DNA of 64,000 bases from the NCBI RefSeq assembly GCF_001709345.1, contig NZ_MDTQ01000001.1, positions 3,889,953-3,953,952 of the forward strand, given 5' to 3'. The notes under the pieces were generated by a model. The model made no database searches, had not been told where the DNA came from, and worked only from the letters and a program-made list of their open reading frames with translations. The first letter of the stretch is position 1, and the number at the start of each line of letters is the position of its first letter. The position numbers and the translations under genes were made by a program. Shown piece by piece: positions 63,688 to 64,000 of this stretch. Source of the stretch: Terasakiispira papahanaumokuakeensis. GTDB taxonomy: Bacteria; Pseudomonadota; Gammaproteobacteria; Pseudomonadales; Halomonadaceae.

Positions 63688-64000
63688 TGAGGTCTTCCGC
63701 CTGGCTGACCCCGCTCTCTGACCACCCTCGGGCTCAGTTGCATTTAGTGTGTTGTCCTCATGCGGGCGGCATGCCCCATTTCTTTCGTGATTGGGCTGAT
63801 CAGTTGCCTGATGCCATTGCCTTATGGGCAGTTCAGTATCCTGGGCGAGGGACTCGTCAGCAATCAGACTTTCCCGACACTTTATTATCGATGGCGGACC
63901 ATGTTGCGCGTGCCTGTCATCCATTAAGTCATCGCCCCATCGCGCTCCTGGGCCACAGCATGGGCGCTGCATTGGCCTATGAGGTGACGGTGCGATTAGA
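63684..64000 (+). CDS. pchC: Type II thioesterase PchC, N-terminal part
   Basis: 105 codons are visible before the window ends. LHLVCCPHAGGMPHFFRDWAD, LWAVQYPGRGTR and the nucleophile elbow IALLGHSMGAALAYE (Ser92) identify an editing thioesterase of the GrsT/PchC family, which removes wrong acyl groups from carrier domains. It overlaps pchK by ATGA. In the enantio-pyochelin operon pchC is followed by pchB and pchA (salicylate synthesis), which would lie just outside the window. Confidence 0.9.
   Translation, partial: MMRSSAWLTPLSDHPRAQLHLVCCPHAGGMPHFFRDWADQLPDAIALWAVQYPGRGTRQQSDFPDTLLSMADHVARACHPLSHRPIALLGHSMGAALAYEVTVRL

Overview
The window reads as chromosome of a marine or halotolerant gammaproteobacterium, probably Oceanospirillales-like. 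The evidence is a BCCT compatible-solute transporter, an NhaC-family antiporter, an OsmC-YcaO fusion, a Calvin-type class II aldolase behind an epd-pgk pair, and generally moderate GC. The species cannot be named from the sequence alone. No rRNA, tRNA or CRISPR array was seen.

Region 1 (1-5.7 kb) is accessory DNA: the right end of an IS3-family element, then on the minus strand a 1584-residue Rhs polymorphic toxin with a predicted nuclease tip, followed by an AT-rich DUF2750 gene that fits as its immunity gene. Region 2 (6-26.4 kb) is mostly housekeeping and transport: an OsmC-YcaO fusion, twin secreted DUF3617 proteins, YciH, a YihG-like acyltransferase, a BCCT transporter, a cNMP/CBS/DUF294 signalling protein coupled to a DnaQ-like exonuclease, a chemoreceptor, an AEC carrier, aspA-ansA with an AGCS alanine-type symporter, and a DNA-binding regulator next to a two-gene sodium:solute symporter.

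Region 3 (26.7-34.6 kb) is a trans-4-hydroxy-L-proline catabolic cluster: 4-hydroxyproline 2-epimerase, pyrroline-hydroxy-carboxylate deaminase, 2-oxoglutarate semialdehyde dehydrogenase, a GntR/FCD regulator, a D-hydroxyproline dehydrogenase and an NhaC-family carrier. The two catabolic promoters share an identical 17-bp sequence in opposite orientation, and a perfect palindrome of the same core lies before the regulator. Region 4 (34.6-43.7 kb) holds YbaK, a SoxA/MTOX-type oxidase, TerB-like, NIPSNAP, an AT-rich DUF2971 gene, fba, pgk, epd and a secreted metallo-beta-lactamase-fold protein.

Region 5 (43.7-64 kb, running off the end) is a pyochelin-type thiazoline siderophore locus under apparent Fur control. 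A minus-strand uptake operon encodes TonB-dependent receptor, PepSY membrane protein, binding protein, permease and ATPase. It is followed by a PchR-like AraC regulator and a plus-strand biosynthetic operon pchD-pchE-pchF-pchK-pchC. PchE has no epimerase insertion, and the reductase is of the saccharopine-dehydrogenase-like (PchK) type, which together point to enantio-pyochelin or a close analogue. The most striking observation is that pchF is split by one in-frame TGA, exactly where the neighbouring PchE has a TGG Trp codon in the condensation-to-adenylation linker. A second recurring theme is short tandem duplications (14-21 bp) at or just after stop codons.
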